Positions 33,604-42,807 of a stretch of DNA of 64,000 bases are shown here, one piece after another (the stretch's first letter is position 1; every line of letters starts with the position of its first letter). The position numbers and the translations under genes were made by a program. Source of the stretch: Bacteroidaceae bacterium (GTDB lineage: Bacteria > Bacteroidota > Bacteroidia > Bacteroidales > Bacteroidaceae); the NCBI GenBank assembly GCA_017407905.1, contig JAFQVS010000101.1, forward strand, positions 46,830 through 110,829. Reading direction: 5' to 3'. Under the pieces are notes generated by a model that did no database searches, had not been told where the DNA came from, and saw only the letters and a program-made list of their open reading frames with translations.

Positions 33604-34215
33604 ATGTTCATAGAGCAAGTACCGACATTCTTCCGAGGCCTCTACCCGAAGGCTCTGTGGCGTATGAACCCCGATGAAAAGGCCGTTTATCTGACCTTTG
33701 ACGATGGGCCGATACCTGTAATAACCCCGTGGGTGGTTGACCTTTTGGAGCGCAACGGCATAAAAGCAACCTTTTTTATGGTTGGCGACAATGTGCATAA
33801 ATTCTCGCAAGAGTTTATGCAGGTTGTCGAGAGCGGACACCGCGTGGGCAACCACACATTCAACCATCTGAAGGGACTTTTTACCTCGACCAAAGAGTAT
33901 ATCGAGAATGTCGATCAGGCCGATGCTTTCATACACAGCAACCTTTTCCGCCCACCGCACGGGATACTGCGCACGGCACAGTATCGCGAGCTGAGCAAGC
34001 GTTACCAATTTGTAATGTGGGACCTTGTTACGCGCGACTACAGTTTCCGTCTGTATGGCGAGGATGTGCTTGCCAACGTCAAGCGCTACACACGCAACGG
34101 CTCGATAATCACGTTCCACGACTCGATGCGCAGCGAGAGTAATCTGCGTTACGCGCTGCCGCGAGCCATTGATTGGTTGCAGGAGCAGGGGTACGAATTT
34201 AAGATTTTCGAGTAA
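33604..34215 (+). CDS. Polysaccharide deacetylase (NodB homology)
   Basis: 203 residues, essentially the NodB domain alone. Motif 1 TFDDGP (31-36, catalytic base Asp33 and metal Asp34), motif 2 HRVGNHTFNH (metal His pair), motif 3 RPPHG and motif 5 ITFHDS are present. Metal-dependent removal of N- or O-acetyl groups from a polysaccharide or peptidoglycan is expected. There is no clear signal peptide, so the enzyme may be cytosolic or membrane-associated through an unusual N-terminus. Follows the DUF2723 gene by 12 bases and precedes queG by 24. Confidence 0.92.
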   Translation: MFIEQVPTFFRGLYPKALWRMNPDEKAVYLTFDDGPIPVITPWVVDLLERNGIKATFFMVGDNVHKFSQEFMQVVESGHRVGNHTFNHLKGLFTSTKEYIENVDQADAFIHSNLFRPPHGILRTAQYRELSKRYQFVMWDLVTRDYSFRLYGEDVLANVKRYTRNGSIITFHDSMRSESNLRYALPRAIDWLQEQGYEFKIFE

Positions 34216-34239
34216 GAAACACTCTAGCAGCCTACGATA

Positions 34240-35163
34240 ATGACAAAAGAACAGCTGACACTGTTTATAAAAGCCGAGGCCCGCAGCCTCGGCTTTGCTG
34301 TGTGCGGCATTGCAAAGGCCGACGCCGTCGCCCCCGAGACGGCCCGTCGCCTTGAGCAGTGGATAAAAGAGGGCAACGGGGGTACAATGAGCTATCTTGA
34401 GCGCAACAGCGAGAAACGCCTCGATGTGCGCGAGCTTGTGCCCGGATGCCGCAGCGTCGTCTGTGTGGCACTGAATTACTACCCGCGCGAAAGAGATATT
34501 ATAAGGGGGCGTCTGCATCTGTCGCACTACGCTCTTGGGCGCGACTATCACAAGGCACTGAAAGAGAGGCTCTTTACGCTGCTTGCCCACATAAACGAGC
34601 AGCAGCCTACCGCAGGGCGAGCCTTCTGCGACACTGCCCCAATTTTGGAGCGCTATTGGGCAGCGCGCGCGGGAATAGGAGTAATAGGAAAAAATCACCA
34701 GCTGATTGTCCCGGGGGCGGGCACACACTTTTTCTTGGGCGAGCTGCTCATCGACGCCGAGCTCACATACGATACCCCCCTCGACCACAACCCCTGCGTC
34801 GGGTGCGACCGCTGCCTCAGAGCCTGCCCTACGGGCGCCCTCACAGCCCACGGGTTCGACGCGCGCCGATGCCTCTCGTATCTAACAATAGAGTACCGCG
34901 GAGAATTACCTAAAAACATCGGTGAAAAGATGGGAAATTGCTTCTATGGCTGCGACCGCTGCCAAGCATCGTGCCCGCATAACAGAGAGGCCGTCGCCAC
35001 CGAAATTCCCGACTTTTGGGCCGCGGAGAGCCTTCGGGCGATGCACAACGACGATTGGCACAATATCACGGAGGAAAAATACAAGGAGCTTTTTGCCGAC
35101 AGCGCCGTCGAGCGCTGCGGATACGAGCAGTTGATGCGTAATATAAAAGCCTGTGAGCGATAA
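34240..35163 (+). CDS. queG: Epoxyqueuosine reductase QueG
   Basis: 307 residues. Cobalamin-dependent reduction of epoxyqueuosine to queuosine at tRNA position 34. The N-terminal domain shows GFAVCGIAKAD, GTMSYLERNSEKRLD and VVCVALNYYP; the core has GVIGKNHQLIVPGAGTHFFLGELL; two [4Fe-4S] clusters are supplied by CVGCDRCLRACPTGAL and CFYGCDRCQASCPHN. Slightly shorter than E. coli QueG, lacking the C-terminal HEAT-like domain, as is common in Bacteroidota. With the transporter/radical SAM pair at 12.3-13.6 kb it indicates queuosine salvage. Confidence 0.95.
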   Translation: MTKEQLTLFIKAEARSLGFAVCGIAKADAVAPETARRLEQWIKEGNGGTMSYLERNSEKRLDVRELVPGCRSVVCVALNYYPRERDIIRGRLHLSHYALGRDYHKALKERLFTLLAHINEQQPTAGRAFCDTAPILERYWAARAGIGVIGKNHQLIVPGAGTHFFLGELLIDAELTYDTPLDHNPCVGCDRCLRACPTGALTAHGFDARRCLSYLTIEYRGELPKNIGEKMGNCFYGCDRCQASCPHNREAVATEIPDFWAAESLRAMHNDDWHNITEEKYKELFADSAVERCGYEQLMRNIKACER

Positions 35164-35174
35164 ATCTCAGTGCT

Positions 35175-35921
35175 CTACTCGTCGGGCACTGTTATTGATA
35201 TAAGCTCGTAGCAGATAGGCTTTACAATACGCTTATTGGTAACCTTTGTTATCTGACGAACAACACCGATGCCTCGCGCATACCAGCACTCGTCATCGAC
35301 CAAATATTCGCCCGAAGCGCCCAAAAGGGACGTATAACCACCCTTGATGCTTGTTTTTATCCTCCCGCGGACAACGTAACAATTAAATGTTCCGGCCGCT
35401 GTGGTAATCTCTTTTTCGGCTACCACACGGAAATTGGAATAGCTTGTCTTGTACTTGACGTCGCGTCCCCAAAGTTTAAATGTCATACTGAGCGTGCCAC
35501 ACTCCAACGTATCGCCGACGTTCATAGTCGAGGGGATTTTCAGCAAAAAGCCGTCGGTATTGACATTCTCGGCTGCGCTCTCCACTGTTGCTTCTATTAT
35601 GCAGGTGTCATTTTTTATTCTAATCGTGCTGAATTGCCCATCCTCGGAAACTGCTTTTTTCACCATTTTCGGGAGCTTTAACAACCCCTTTTTTTTGTTC
35701 TGCATTATGGATTTTGTTACCACTCTTGTGGTGCCATCGTCGAGCCGCTCTACCTCTGTAATCTCTTTTGTCATAAAGGGAAAGGCGGGGTTGGGCTTTT
35801 TGCCTATTTTTACTGAATACTCGGCAACGGCGCCTTTTTGCAGGAGCGCAAATGGTCTGTTGTCTTGCGAGAATACCGACAAAGAGAGTAAAATAGAGAG
35901 AAAGAGTGTTATTCTTTTCAT
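35175..35921 (-). CDS. Secreted protein of unknown function (DUF3108-like)
   Basis: 248 residues. Signal peptide (LSVFSQ/DNRPF, cleavage about residue 19). The mature sequence starts FALLQKGAVAEYSV and is beta-rich with GTFNCYVVRGRIKTS and a C-terminal YARGIGVVRQ, reminiscent of DUF3108/TapB-like lipocalin-type envelope proteins; this assignment is weak. The gene lies 40 bases downstream of the PBP4 gene on the same strand and is convergent with queG (11 bases apart). Confidence 0.6.
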   Translation of the reverse strand: MKRITLFLSILLSLSVFSQDNRPFALLQKGAVAEYSVKIGKKPNPAFPFMTKEITEVERLDDGTTRVVTKSIMQNKKKGLLKLPKMVKKAVSEDGQFSTIRIKNDTCIIEATVESAAENVNTDGFLLKIPSTMNVGDTLECGTLSMTFKLWGRDVKYKTSYSNFRVVAEKEITTAAGTFNCYVVRGRIKTSIKGGYTSLLGASGEYLVDDECWYARGIGVVRQITKVTNKRIVKPICYELISITVPDE

Positions 35922-35961
35922 AATTGCTTTTTTTTTAATAAATAATGTGGAATAAGCCTGT

Positions 35962-37335
35962 CTATTGACACAGAACCTCGCACACCTTATCTTGCCAACG
36001 GCGCACCGTCGATGCGCTCATAGAGCCTTGATTAAGAATCACAAAGGCCAGCGTGTGCCCATTGGCCGCCACGGCGTAGCCCGCGAGCGTACACACCCCT
36101 TTCACCGTGCCTGTCTTTGCGTATATCTTTTTGTAGGCTGCGGTGCCCTTTGTGCGATTCTTCATCGTGCCGCTTATGCCCGAGAGAGGCAGCGAGGCGA
36201 GTATCGTATCATAAACTTTTTTATCGCTGTGGGCGAGCCTCAGCGTCTGCAATATAATATCAGCCGACAGATAAGTGTAGAGCGAGAGGCCCGAGCCGTC
36301 GGCAATGTGATACCTCTCGGGCGCCTTTATCTTGTAGTCGAGAAAGCCGCGCATAATCTTGGGGCCCATCTCCTGCCTTACGGGACGCTTGCCGTAGAGG
36401 GCCCCCAAATGATAGCTCAAGGCCTCGGCGCAGAGGTTGTTGCTCTCCATAAGCGCCTCTTCGACAATATCGGCTATGGGACGACGCACTGTGCATAGCA
36501 GCCGCGCCGTCTGTGGCACGACTCTGTAAGAGAGAGTGCCCACCGAGCCTCCGCCGGCGGCGATGCGCTCCGATAGCACGCTCATAAAATAGGCGTGCGA
36601 GGGCAACAGATTCATCCGCTCGCTGAAGGGTCTGTTGCAATCGCCCTTTATGCGGATGACATTTGTGCCGTCCAACCAATCGCGCAGGATGGTCAGTTTC
36701 TCGCCCCTTCCACCGTGGCTTATCGCCTCGTTTACAATAGTATAAAAAGCCGATTGTGGGCTGCACTCGATGGCAGGAGCCTCGCCCCGCAACGACGGCT
36801 TGGCGGTTACCTGCACCGTCCCGCCGCACAGCATAAGCGGCGAGATATAAGGCTGAAATTCCCACGGAGTATCGTCCCACGACCACCCGGGCCCCCAATA
36901 GATTGAGTCCATAAAGGAGCAGTCGGCAAATAGCGTGTCGATTCTGACGTCCGAGGGCAGTGAGGCCACAAGCGAGAGAAGGTCGGCCTCGTCGAAAAGC
37001 GGGTCGATGCTCCCCTCGACATAAACATTCTGCCCGCCCGAGGCATTATCCTCGGCCCACAGACGAGTATCCACCGTATAGTCGCACCCCAAACGACTGA
37101 GAGCCACTGTGGCCGTAACAACCTTTGTTACCGATGCGGGGCGACACAATTTCTGCGCACGATGCTCGAAGAGCAGCGTGTCGTCGTCAAGGTCATAAAC
37201 GGCCAGCGAGACATCGCTATCAATGAAAAGATTATCGCACAAAAGCGCATCGAGACGCTGTGTCATCGTCTGCGCCCCCGCGCCCGTCGCAAGAGCAAAA
37301 ATCGTCAATATAATAAGAAAAAACCTATGCAGCAT
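35962..37335 (-). CDS. dacB: D-alanyl-D-alanine carboxypeptidase/endopeptidase PBP4 (S13)
   Basis: 457 residues from ATG 37335. An in-frame ATG at 37362 lies inside the minus-strand -7 box TAGTTTTG (37360-37367), so it cannot be used; the chosen start also begins directly with a signal peptide (FALATGAGAQ). Penicillin-binding motifs are complete: SVTK (Ser68-Lys71), SNN in MESNNLCAEAL and KTG in YAKTGTVKG. The S13 family cleaves D-Ala-D-Ala and cross-links of periplasmic peptidoglycan. The secreted DUF3108-like gene follows. Divergent from nadB. Confidence 0.93.
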   Translation of the reverse strand: MLHRFFLIILTIFALATGAGAQTMTQRLDALLCDNLFIDSDVSLAVYDLDDDTLLFEHRAQKLCRPASVTKVVTATVALSRLGCDYTVDTRLWAEDNASGGQNVYVEGSIDPLFDEADLLSLVASLPSDVRIDTLFADCSFMDSIYWGPGWSWDDTPWEFQPYISPLMLCGGTVQVTAKPSLRGEAPAIECSPQSAFYTIVNEAISHGGRGEKLTILRDWLDGTNVIRIKGDCNRPFSERMNLLPSHAYFMSVLSERIAAGGGSVGTLSYRVVPQTARLLCTVRRPIADIVEEALMESNNLCAEALSYHLGALYGKRPVRQEMGPKIMRGFLDYKIKAPERYHIADGSGLSLYTYLSADIILQTLRLAHSDKKVYDTILASLPLSGISGTMKNRTKGTAAYKKIYAKTGTVKGVCTLAGYAVAANGHTLAFVILNQGSMSASTVRRWQDKVCEVLCQ

Positions 37336-37359
37336 ACTCCAAAAGTGGTAGAAACGCGA

Positions 37360-37367
37360 CAAAACTA
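37360..37367 (-). promoter_or_regulatory. -7 promoter box of the PBP4 gene; decides its start
   Basis: TAGTTTTG on the minus strand, exact to TAnnTTTG, 25 bases before the ATG at 37335. Confidence 0.55.
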
Positions 37368-37420
37368 ACCAATATTTGTCGAAAAAAACGTCAATAAACT
37401 ATTTTTCTTCACATTTTTTG

Positions 37421-37428
37421 TAACTTAG
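37421..37428 (+). promoter_or_regulatory. Probable -7 box of nadB
   Basis: TAACTTAG, one mismatch to the consensus, 45 bases before the nadB ATG and preceded by AT-rich sequence. Confidence 0.4.
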
Positions 37429-37472
37429 CGCCCGACAATCATTTTCTCGCAAAAAATCAAGCACTGCGAATT

Positions 37473-39038
37473 ATGGTAAAAAGATTCGATTTTTTAGTCA
37501 TCGGTTCCGGAATTGCCGGAATGAGTTACGCGCTGAAAGTAGCGCACAAAGGTAGCGTCGCCCTAATCTGCAAGACAACGCTCGAGGATGCAAACACCTA
37601 TTTTGCACAAGGAGGAATAGCCTCGGTAACTAACCTTTTGGTCGATAATTTCGACAAGCACATCGAGGATACGATGATTGCCGGCGACCACATAAGCGAC
37701 CGCGAGGCAGTTGAAAAAGTGGTGCGCGAGGCACCCTCGCAAATTCAGCAACTCATTGATTGGGGAGTGGAATTTGACAAAAAGCCCGATGGAGCGTTCG
37801 ACCTTCACCGCGAGGGAGGCCACTCCGAGTTTCGCATCCTGCACCACGCCGACAACACCGGCGCCGAGATTCAAAAGTCGCTCATACGCGCACTGCGCAA
37901 CCACCCCAACATCACAATCTTCGACAATCATTTTGCCATCGAGATACTGACACAGCATCATCTGGGCGTAACCGTAACCCGTCAGACACCCGACATTGAG
38001 TGCTACGGCGCATACGTCCTCGACATTGCCACAAACGAGGTGCATACGTTCCTGAGCCGCGTAACGCTGATGGCAACAGGAGGCTGCGGCGCCGTCTATA
38101 AGACAACCACCAACCCCCTTGTGGCAACGGGCGACGGCATTGCAATGGTCTATCGTGCAAAGGGTACGGTAAAGGATATGGAATTTGTACAGTTCCACCC
38201 CACGGCACTCTATAATCCCGGCGACCGCCCCTCGTTCCTCATTACCGAGGCAATGCGCGGTTACGGCGGCGTCCTGCGCACACTCGACGGCAAGGAGTTT
38301 ATGCACAAATACGACGAGCGTCTGTCGCTTGCACCGCGCGACATAGTGGCGCGCGCCATAGACAACGAGATGAAATTGCGCGGCGACGACCACGTCTATC
38401 TTGACGTTACCCACAAAGACCCCGAAGAGACCCGACGACACTTCCCGAACATCTACGAAAAGTGCCTCTCGCTGGGCATCGACATTACAAAGGATTATAT
38501 CCCCGTGGCCCCCGCCGCCCACTATCTGTGCGGAGGAATAAAGGTTGACCTCGACGCACAGTCGAGCATACACAGGCTCTACGCCGTCGGCGAATGTTCG
38601 TGCACGGGACTGCACGGCGGCAATCGTCTGGCCAGCAACTCACTAATAGAGGCGGTGGTATATGCCGATGCAGCGGCCAAGCACTCGCTTGAGCGGTTCG
38701 AGCATTACGCCTTCAACGAGGCAATCCCCCTGTGGAACGACGAGGGCACAAAAATGAACGAAGAGATGGTGCTCATCTCACAAGACGCCAAAGAGGTGGG
38801 ACAGATAATGAGCACCTACGTGGGCATTGTGCGCACCGACCTTCGTCTGCGACGCGCGTGGCAGCGCCTCGACCTTTTGTACGAGGAGACCGAGGAGCTC
38901 TTCAAACAGAGCGTCATAAGCCGCGAGCTATGCGAGCTGCGCAACATAATAAACGTAGGGTACCTGATTATGCGGCAGGCTATTGAGCGCAAAGAGAGCC
39001 GAGGCCTGCACTACAATATCGACCATCTGAGAAAATAA
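37473..39038 (+). CDS. nadB: L-aspartate oxidase NadB
   Basis: 521 residues. FAD-dependent oxidation of L-aspartate to iminoaspartate, first step of de novo NAD synthesis. FAD-binding VIGSGIAGMSYALKVA at the N-terminus, NTYFAQGGIA, HREGGHSEFRILH with the substrate-binding region, ATGGCGAVYKTTTNP, QFHPTALYNPG, AAHYLCGGIKVD and GLHGGNRLASNSL are all present. The C-terminal helical domain is complete. Single-gene unit with a strong terminator; nadA/nadC are not in the window. Confidence 0.97.
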   Translation: MVKRFDFLVIGSGIAGMSYALKVAHKGSVALICKTTLEDANTYFAQGGIASVTNLLVDNFDKHIEDTMIAGDHISDREAVEKVVREAPSQIQQLIDWGVEFDKKPDGAFDLHREGGHSEFRILHHADNTGAEIQKSLIRALRNHPNITIFDNHFAIEILTQHHLGVTVTRQTPDIECYGAYVLDIATNEVHTFLSRVTLMATGGCGAVYKTTTNPLVATGDGIAMVYRAKGTVKDMEFVQFHPTALYNPGDRPSFLITEAMRGYGGVLRTLDGKEFMHKYDERLSLAPRDIVARAIDNEMKLRGDDHVYLDVTHKDPEETRRHFPNIYEKCLSLGIDITKDYIPVAPAAHYLCGGIKVDLDAQSSIHRLYAVGECSCTGLHGGNRLASNSLIEAVVYADAAAKHSLERFEHYAFNEAIPLWNDEGTKMNEEMVLISQDAKEVGQIMSTYVGIVRTDLRLRRAWQRLDLLYEETEELFKQSVISRELCELRNIINVGYLIMRQAIERKESRGLHYNIDHLRK

Positions 39039-39046
39039 CCGATAAC

Positions 39047-39091
39047 AAAAAGTCTGCATCCTTTCGTGTGGAGAAAGGATGCAGACTTTTT
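39047..39091 (+). terminator. Terminator of nadB
   Basis: 18-bp perfect stem AAAAAGTCTGCATCCTTT / AAAGGATGCAGACTTTTT with a 9-base loop, 8 bases after the nadB stop. Confidence 0.92.
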
Positions 39092-39208
39092 TAGGGCCAA
39101 AGCCACCGCCGACGGCGAACAAAAATCCTTAACAATAATTTGCAAAAAATATTCTTTTCATCGGGAAAATAGAGGGTCTTTTATAGTGCATAATCGGCAA
39201 AAAAACAC

Positions 39209-39216
39209 TATCTTCG
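39209..39216 (+). promoter_or_regulatory. -7 promoter box of purH
   Basis: TATCTTCG, 93 bases upstream of the purH ATG. Confidence 0.5.
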
Positions 39217-39309
39217 CGGAAAAATAGAGGGGGCACATTCGATTTATTTACAACCCCTTAAAAATCAGCATAATACACAAACAGAAATAAACTTAAAAAT
39301 ATAATAACT

Positions 39310-40833
39310 ATGTCAACAAAGAGAATTAAATCGGCATTGGTTTCCGTATTCCACAAAGACGGATTGGACGAAATTATCAGACTTCTGCACGCAGAGGGCG
39401 TACAGCTCATCTCGACAGGCGGAACACAGCAATTCATCGAGTCACTCAACATCCCCTGCACAGCGGTTGAGAGCCTCACGGGCTACCCCTCAATCTTGGG
39501 CGGCCGCGTAAAGACCCTGCACCCCAAAGTATTTGGTGGAATTTTGGGTCGCCGCGAGCTTGAGAAAGACCAGCAGCAGATGGCCGAGTATGAGATTCCC
39601 GAGATTGACCTTGTTATTGTTGACCTGTACCCCTTTGAGCAGACTGTTGCTTCGGGTGCCCCCGAGGCCGACATCATCGAGAAGATTGACATAGGCGGAA
39701 TTTCGCTTATCCGTGCCGCTGCAAAGAATTTCAACGACGTTGTAATTGTTGCAAGCAAGGGACAGTATCAGCCTCTGCTCGACATTCTCAAGAACAGCGG
39801 TGCCGAGACTACACTCGAAGAGCGTCGTTTCTTTGCTCGCGAGGCTTTTGCCGTATCGTCGTTGTACGACTCGGCCATCTTCAACTATTTCAAAGGCGAG
39901 GAGCAGAGCGCATTCCGCTATGCAAAGGATTGTCCTATGAGCCTGCGCTACGGCGAGAATCCCCATCAGAAGGGTGCATTCTTTGGCGACTTTGGCAAGA
40001 TTTTCAACCAGATTCACGGAAAAGAAATTTCGTACAACAATCTGCTGGATATTCACGCAGCAGTGGAGCTCATCCACGACTTTGCCGGCGAGACAACATT
40101 TGCCATCCTAAAGCACAACAACGCTTGCGGCCTTGCATCGCGCCCCACAATCCTTGAGGCTTGGCAGGCAGCCCTTGCAGGCGACCCCGTATCGGCGTTC
40201 GGAGGCGTGCTCATAGCAAATGCCGCCATCGACAAAGCCACAGCCGAGGCCATCAACGAGATTTTCTTCGAGGTAATCATCGCCCCCGACTATGATATGG
40301 ACGCACTCGAGGTTCTGACACAGAAGAAGAACCGCATAATCCTTGTACACAAGACAACCGAGATGCCCGCACAGACTTTCCGCAGCGTGCTCAACGGCGT
40401 GCTTGTACAGGAGCGCGACGCTAAGGTCGAGGCACCCGAGGAGCTTAAGACCGTCTCAAAAGCCGAGCCCTCGGCCGAGGAGATTGAGGATATGCTCTTT
40501 GCCAATAAGATTGTTAAGCACAGCAAGAGCAACGCAATTGTCCTTGCCAAAGGCAAGCAACTCATTGCAAGCGGCGTGGGACAGACCTCACGCGTCGATT
40601 CACTGCGCCACGCAATTGAAAAGGCCGGTACCTTCGGATTCTCGCTTCAGGGTGCCGTGATGGCCAGCGACGCATTCTTCCCCTTCCCCGACTGCGTACA
40701 GATTGCTCACGAGGCAGGAGTAACAGCAGTTATTCATCCGGGCGGCTCGATAAGAGACAAAGAGTCGGTTGATTACTGCGACGCAAATGGCGTATCTATG
40801 GTAACCACCGGATTCCGCCATTTCAAGCACTAA
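39310..40833 (+). CDS. purH: Bifunctional AICAR transformylase/IMP cyclohydrolase PurH
   Basis: 507 residues. N-terminal MGS-like IMP cyclohydrolase domain (about 1-195) with LISTGGTQQFIES, GGRVKTLHPKVFGGIL and IDIGGISLIRAAAKNF. The C-terminal transformylase (about 200-507) carries SLRYGENPHQ, LKHNNACGLA with the Lys-His catalytic pair, DPVSAFGGV and SDAFFPFPD. It performs the last two steps of IMP synthesis in the cytosol. No other pur genes adjacent. 78 bases before mreB, with a GC-rich segment ending in CTTTTTCG that may attenuate read-through. Confidence 0.97.
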   Translation: MSTKRIKSALVSVFHKDGLDEIIRLLHAEGVQLISTGGTQQFIESLNIPCTAVESLTGYPSILGGRVKTLHPKVFGGILGRRELEKDQQQMAEYEIPEIDLVIVDLYPFEQTVASGAPEADIIEKIDIGGISLIRAAAKNFNDVVIVASKGQYQPLLDILKNSGAETTLEERRFFAREAFAVSSLYDSAIFNYFKGEEQSAFRYAKDCPMSLRYGENPHQKGAFFGDFGKIFNQIHGKEISYNNLLDIHAAVELIHDFAGETTFAILKHNNACGLASRPTILEAWQAALAGDPVSAFGGVLIANAAIDKATAEAINEIFFEVIIAPDYDMDALEVLTQKKNRIILVHKTTEMPAQTFRSVLNGVLVQERDAKVEAPEELKTVSKAEPSAEEIEDMLFANKIVKHSKSNAIVLAKGKQLIASGVGQTSRVDSLRHAIEKAGTFGFSLQGAVMASDAFFPFPDCVQIAHEAGVTAVIHPGGSIRDKESVDYCDANGVSMVTTGFRHFKH

Positions 40834-40911
40834 TTCAAGCCATTGGGGTGCACCCGCGAGGGGCCGCCCCGGCTTTTTCGTTAAACAGCAAAAGAGATTT
40901 TTAAGAAACTA

Positions 40912-41931
40912 ATGGGTATTTTTTCATTCACACAAGATGTTGCCATTGACCTCGGCACCGCCAATACCATCATCACCTACAACGGCAAGATTGTAGTCGA
41001 TGAGCCCTCGGTGGTAGCCCTTGACAACAGCACAAAAAAGATGATTGCCGTTGGCGAGCGTGCCAAGCAGATGCACGAAAAGACCAACCCCAACATACAG
41101 ACCATACGCCCCTTGCGCGACGGAGTGATTGCCGACTTTAACGCCTGCGAGCAGATGATGCGCGGCCTTATCGAGAAGGTAAATATGGGCAGCAAGCTCT
41201 TCACCCCCTCGCTCAGAATGGTGATTGGTGTACCCTACGGCTCGACCGAGGTTGAGCTTCGTGCCGTACGCGACTCGGCCGAGCACGCCGGCGGCCGCGA
41301 CGTCTATCTAATCTACGAGCCTATGGCATCGGCGCTTGGTATCGGCCTCGACGTTACAGCCCCCGAGGGTAATATGGTGGTTGACATAGGCGGTGGCTCC
41401 ACTGAGATTGCAGTAATTTCGCTTGGAGGCATCGTATCGAACGGCTCGCTGCGCATTGCGGGCGACGACTTTACGGCCGACATTCAAGAGTATATGGGAC
41501 GTCAGCACAACGTACGCGTCAGCGAGCGTATGGCCGAGCGCATCAAGATACACGTAGGCTCGGCGCTTACCGACCTCGGCGACGATGCACCGCAGGACTA
41601 CATTGTCCACGGCCCCAACAAAATAACAGCAATGCCTCTTGAGGTTCCCGTATGCTATCAAGAGATTGCACACTGTATCGACAAGTCAATTATTAAGATT
41701 GAGAATGCCATCATAAACGCGCTTGAGGCAACACCCCCCGAACTATATGCCGACATTGTACACAACGGAATATTCCTTGCGGGTGGCGGCGCCCTGCTGC
41801 GCGGCCTCGACAAGCGCCTCTCGGACAAGATAAATATCCCCTTCCACATTGCCGAGAATCCCCTCTACTGTGTGGCAAAGGGAACAGCGTTGGCCCTGAA
41901 AGACCTCAACTACCCCTTCTTGATGAGATAA
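40912..41931 (+). CDS. mreB: Rod-shape actin MreB
   Basis: 339 residues. Actin-like ATPase that organises lateral wall synthesis beneath the inner membrane. DLGTANTIIT phosphate-1 loop, VVDIGGGSTEIAVIS phosphate-2, GGGALLRGLDKRL adenosine motif, MVIGVPYGSTEVE. The N-terminal amphipathic segment (GIFSFTQDVAIDLG) fits membrane contact. First gene of mreB-mreC-mreD-mrdA-rodA. Confidence 0.97.
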   Translation: MGIFSFTQDVAIDLGTANTIITYNGKIVVDEPSVVALDNSTKKMIAVGERAKQMHEKTNPNIQTIRPLRDGVIADFNACEQMMRGLIEKVNMGSKLFTPSLRMVIGVPYGSTEVELRAVRDSAEHAGGRDVYLIYEPMASALGIGLDVTAPEGNMVVDIGGGSTEIAVISLGGIVSNGSLRIAGDDFTADIQEYMGRQHNVRVSERMAERIKIHVGSALTDLGDDAPQDYIVHGPNKITAMPLEVPVCYQEIAHCIDKSIIKIENAIINALEATPPELYADIVHNGIFLAGGGALLRGLDKRLSDKINIPFHIAENPLYCVAKGTALALKDLNYPFLMR

Positions 41932-41955
41932 ACATCAAACAACAGCGCAAAGAAA

Positions 41956-42807
41956 GTGCAGACAATACTCAATTTTTTAGTAAAGCATAATCACTGGTTC
42001 CTTCTGCTTCTGCTCGAAGGAATCAGTTTTATGCTTATTATACATTTCAACAACTATCAACGAGCTGCATTTTTCACCGCAACCAACAAGGCCGTAGGCG
42101 ACATTTACAGCGTAATATCCGACGTTGACAGCTATTTTGGGCTGCGCGCCCGTAACAACGAGCTTAAAGAGCACAACACAAAGCTCCTGAGCCAGATTAC
42201 CGAGCTGCGCGCCACCCTTGCCGAGCTCAGCAGCCACGAGGCACTCATCGGCGACACGATAGCCCGCAGCCTCGGCTCGGGATATACGTTCCACACGGCC
42301 AACGTAGTGAGCAACCCACTAAACTCGGTAAACAATTTCATTGTGCTCGACAAGGGCAGCAAGGATGGCATCGAGCAGGAGATGGGCGTCTTTGGCAGTA
42401 AAGGCGTGGTGGGCGTTGTCTATCTTACGTCCGAGAGCTACTCGCTTGTGCTGCCGCTGCTCAATGGCAAGAGCAATACAAGCTGCCGCATATTGGGCGA
42501 CGAGGGGGCAAGCGTCCCGATGCTGCAATGGGACGGAGGCGACACGCGCCACTCGTACCTTGTTGACCTTCCGCGCTACACAAAATTCGAGACGGGCGAC
42601 ACGGTGGTAACAAGCGGACACTCCGAAATTTTCCCCGCAGGCATCACAGTGGGCACGATAGACGGCGTCGAGAGCACTGCCGATGGAATGTTCTACCGCG
42701 CACGGGTGAAGCTATCGACAAATTTTGCGAGCCTCACCTCGGTGTTTATCGTGGGCAACAAGGGACACAAAGAGTTAAAGGAGTTGATGAACAAAATACC
42801 CGAATAA
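41956..42807 (+). CDS. mreC: Rod-shape protein MreC
   Basis: 283 residues starting with GTG (41956); no ATG fits better because the membrane anchor follows at once (about 15-32, WFLLLLLEGISFMLII). Then a coiled coil (about 65-95) and the periplasmic beta-barrel domain with NFIVLDKGSKDGIE, GVFGSKGVVGVVYL and GDTVVTSGHSEIFPAGITVG, the typical last motif. 24 bases after mreB; its stop abuts the mreD ATG. Confidence 0.93.
   Translation: MQTILNFLVKHNHWFLLLLLEGISFMLIIHFNNYQRAAFFTATNKAVGDIYSVISDVDSYFGLRARNNELKEHNTKLLSQITELRATLAELSSHEALIGDTIARSLGSGYTFHTANVVSNPLNSVNNFIVLDKGSKDGIEQEMGVFGSKGVVGVVYLTSESYSLVLPLLNGKSNTSCRILGDEGASVPMLQWDGGDTRHSYLVDLPRYTKFETGDTVVTSGHSEIFPAGITVGTIDGVESTADGMFYRARVKLSTNFASLTSVFIVGNKGHKELKELMNKIPE

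Noticed and set aside
33436-34851. Open frame of 471 codons on the minus strand across the deacetylase and queG
   Set aside because: Runs across three real plus-strand genes and their gaps, with no recognisable motif; the plus-strand proteins have all catalytic motifs.
40845-40880. Possible terminator between purH and mreB
   Set aside because: GC-rich stretch followed by CTTTTTCG, but I could not draw a stem longer than 5 bp with confidence.
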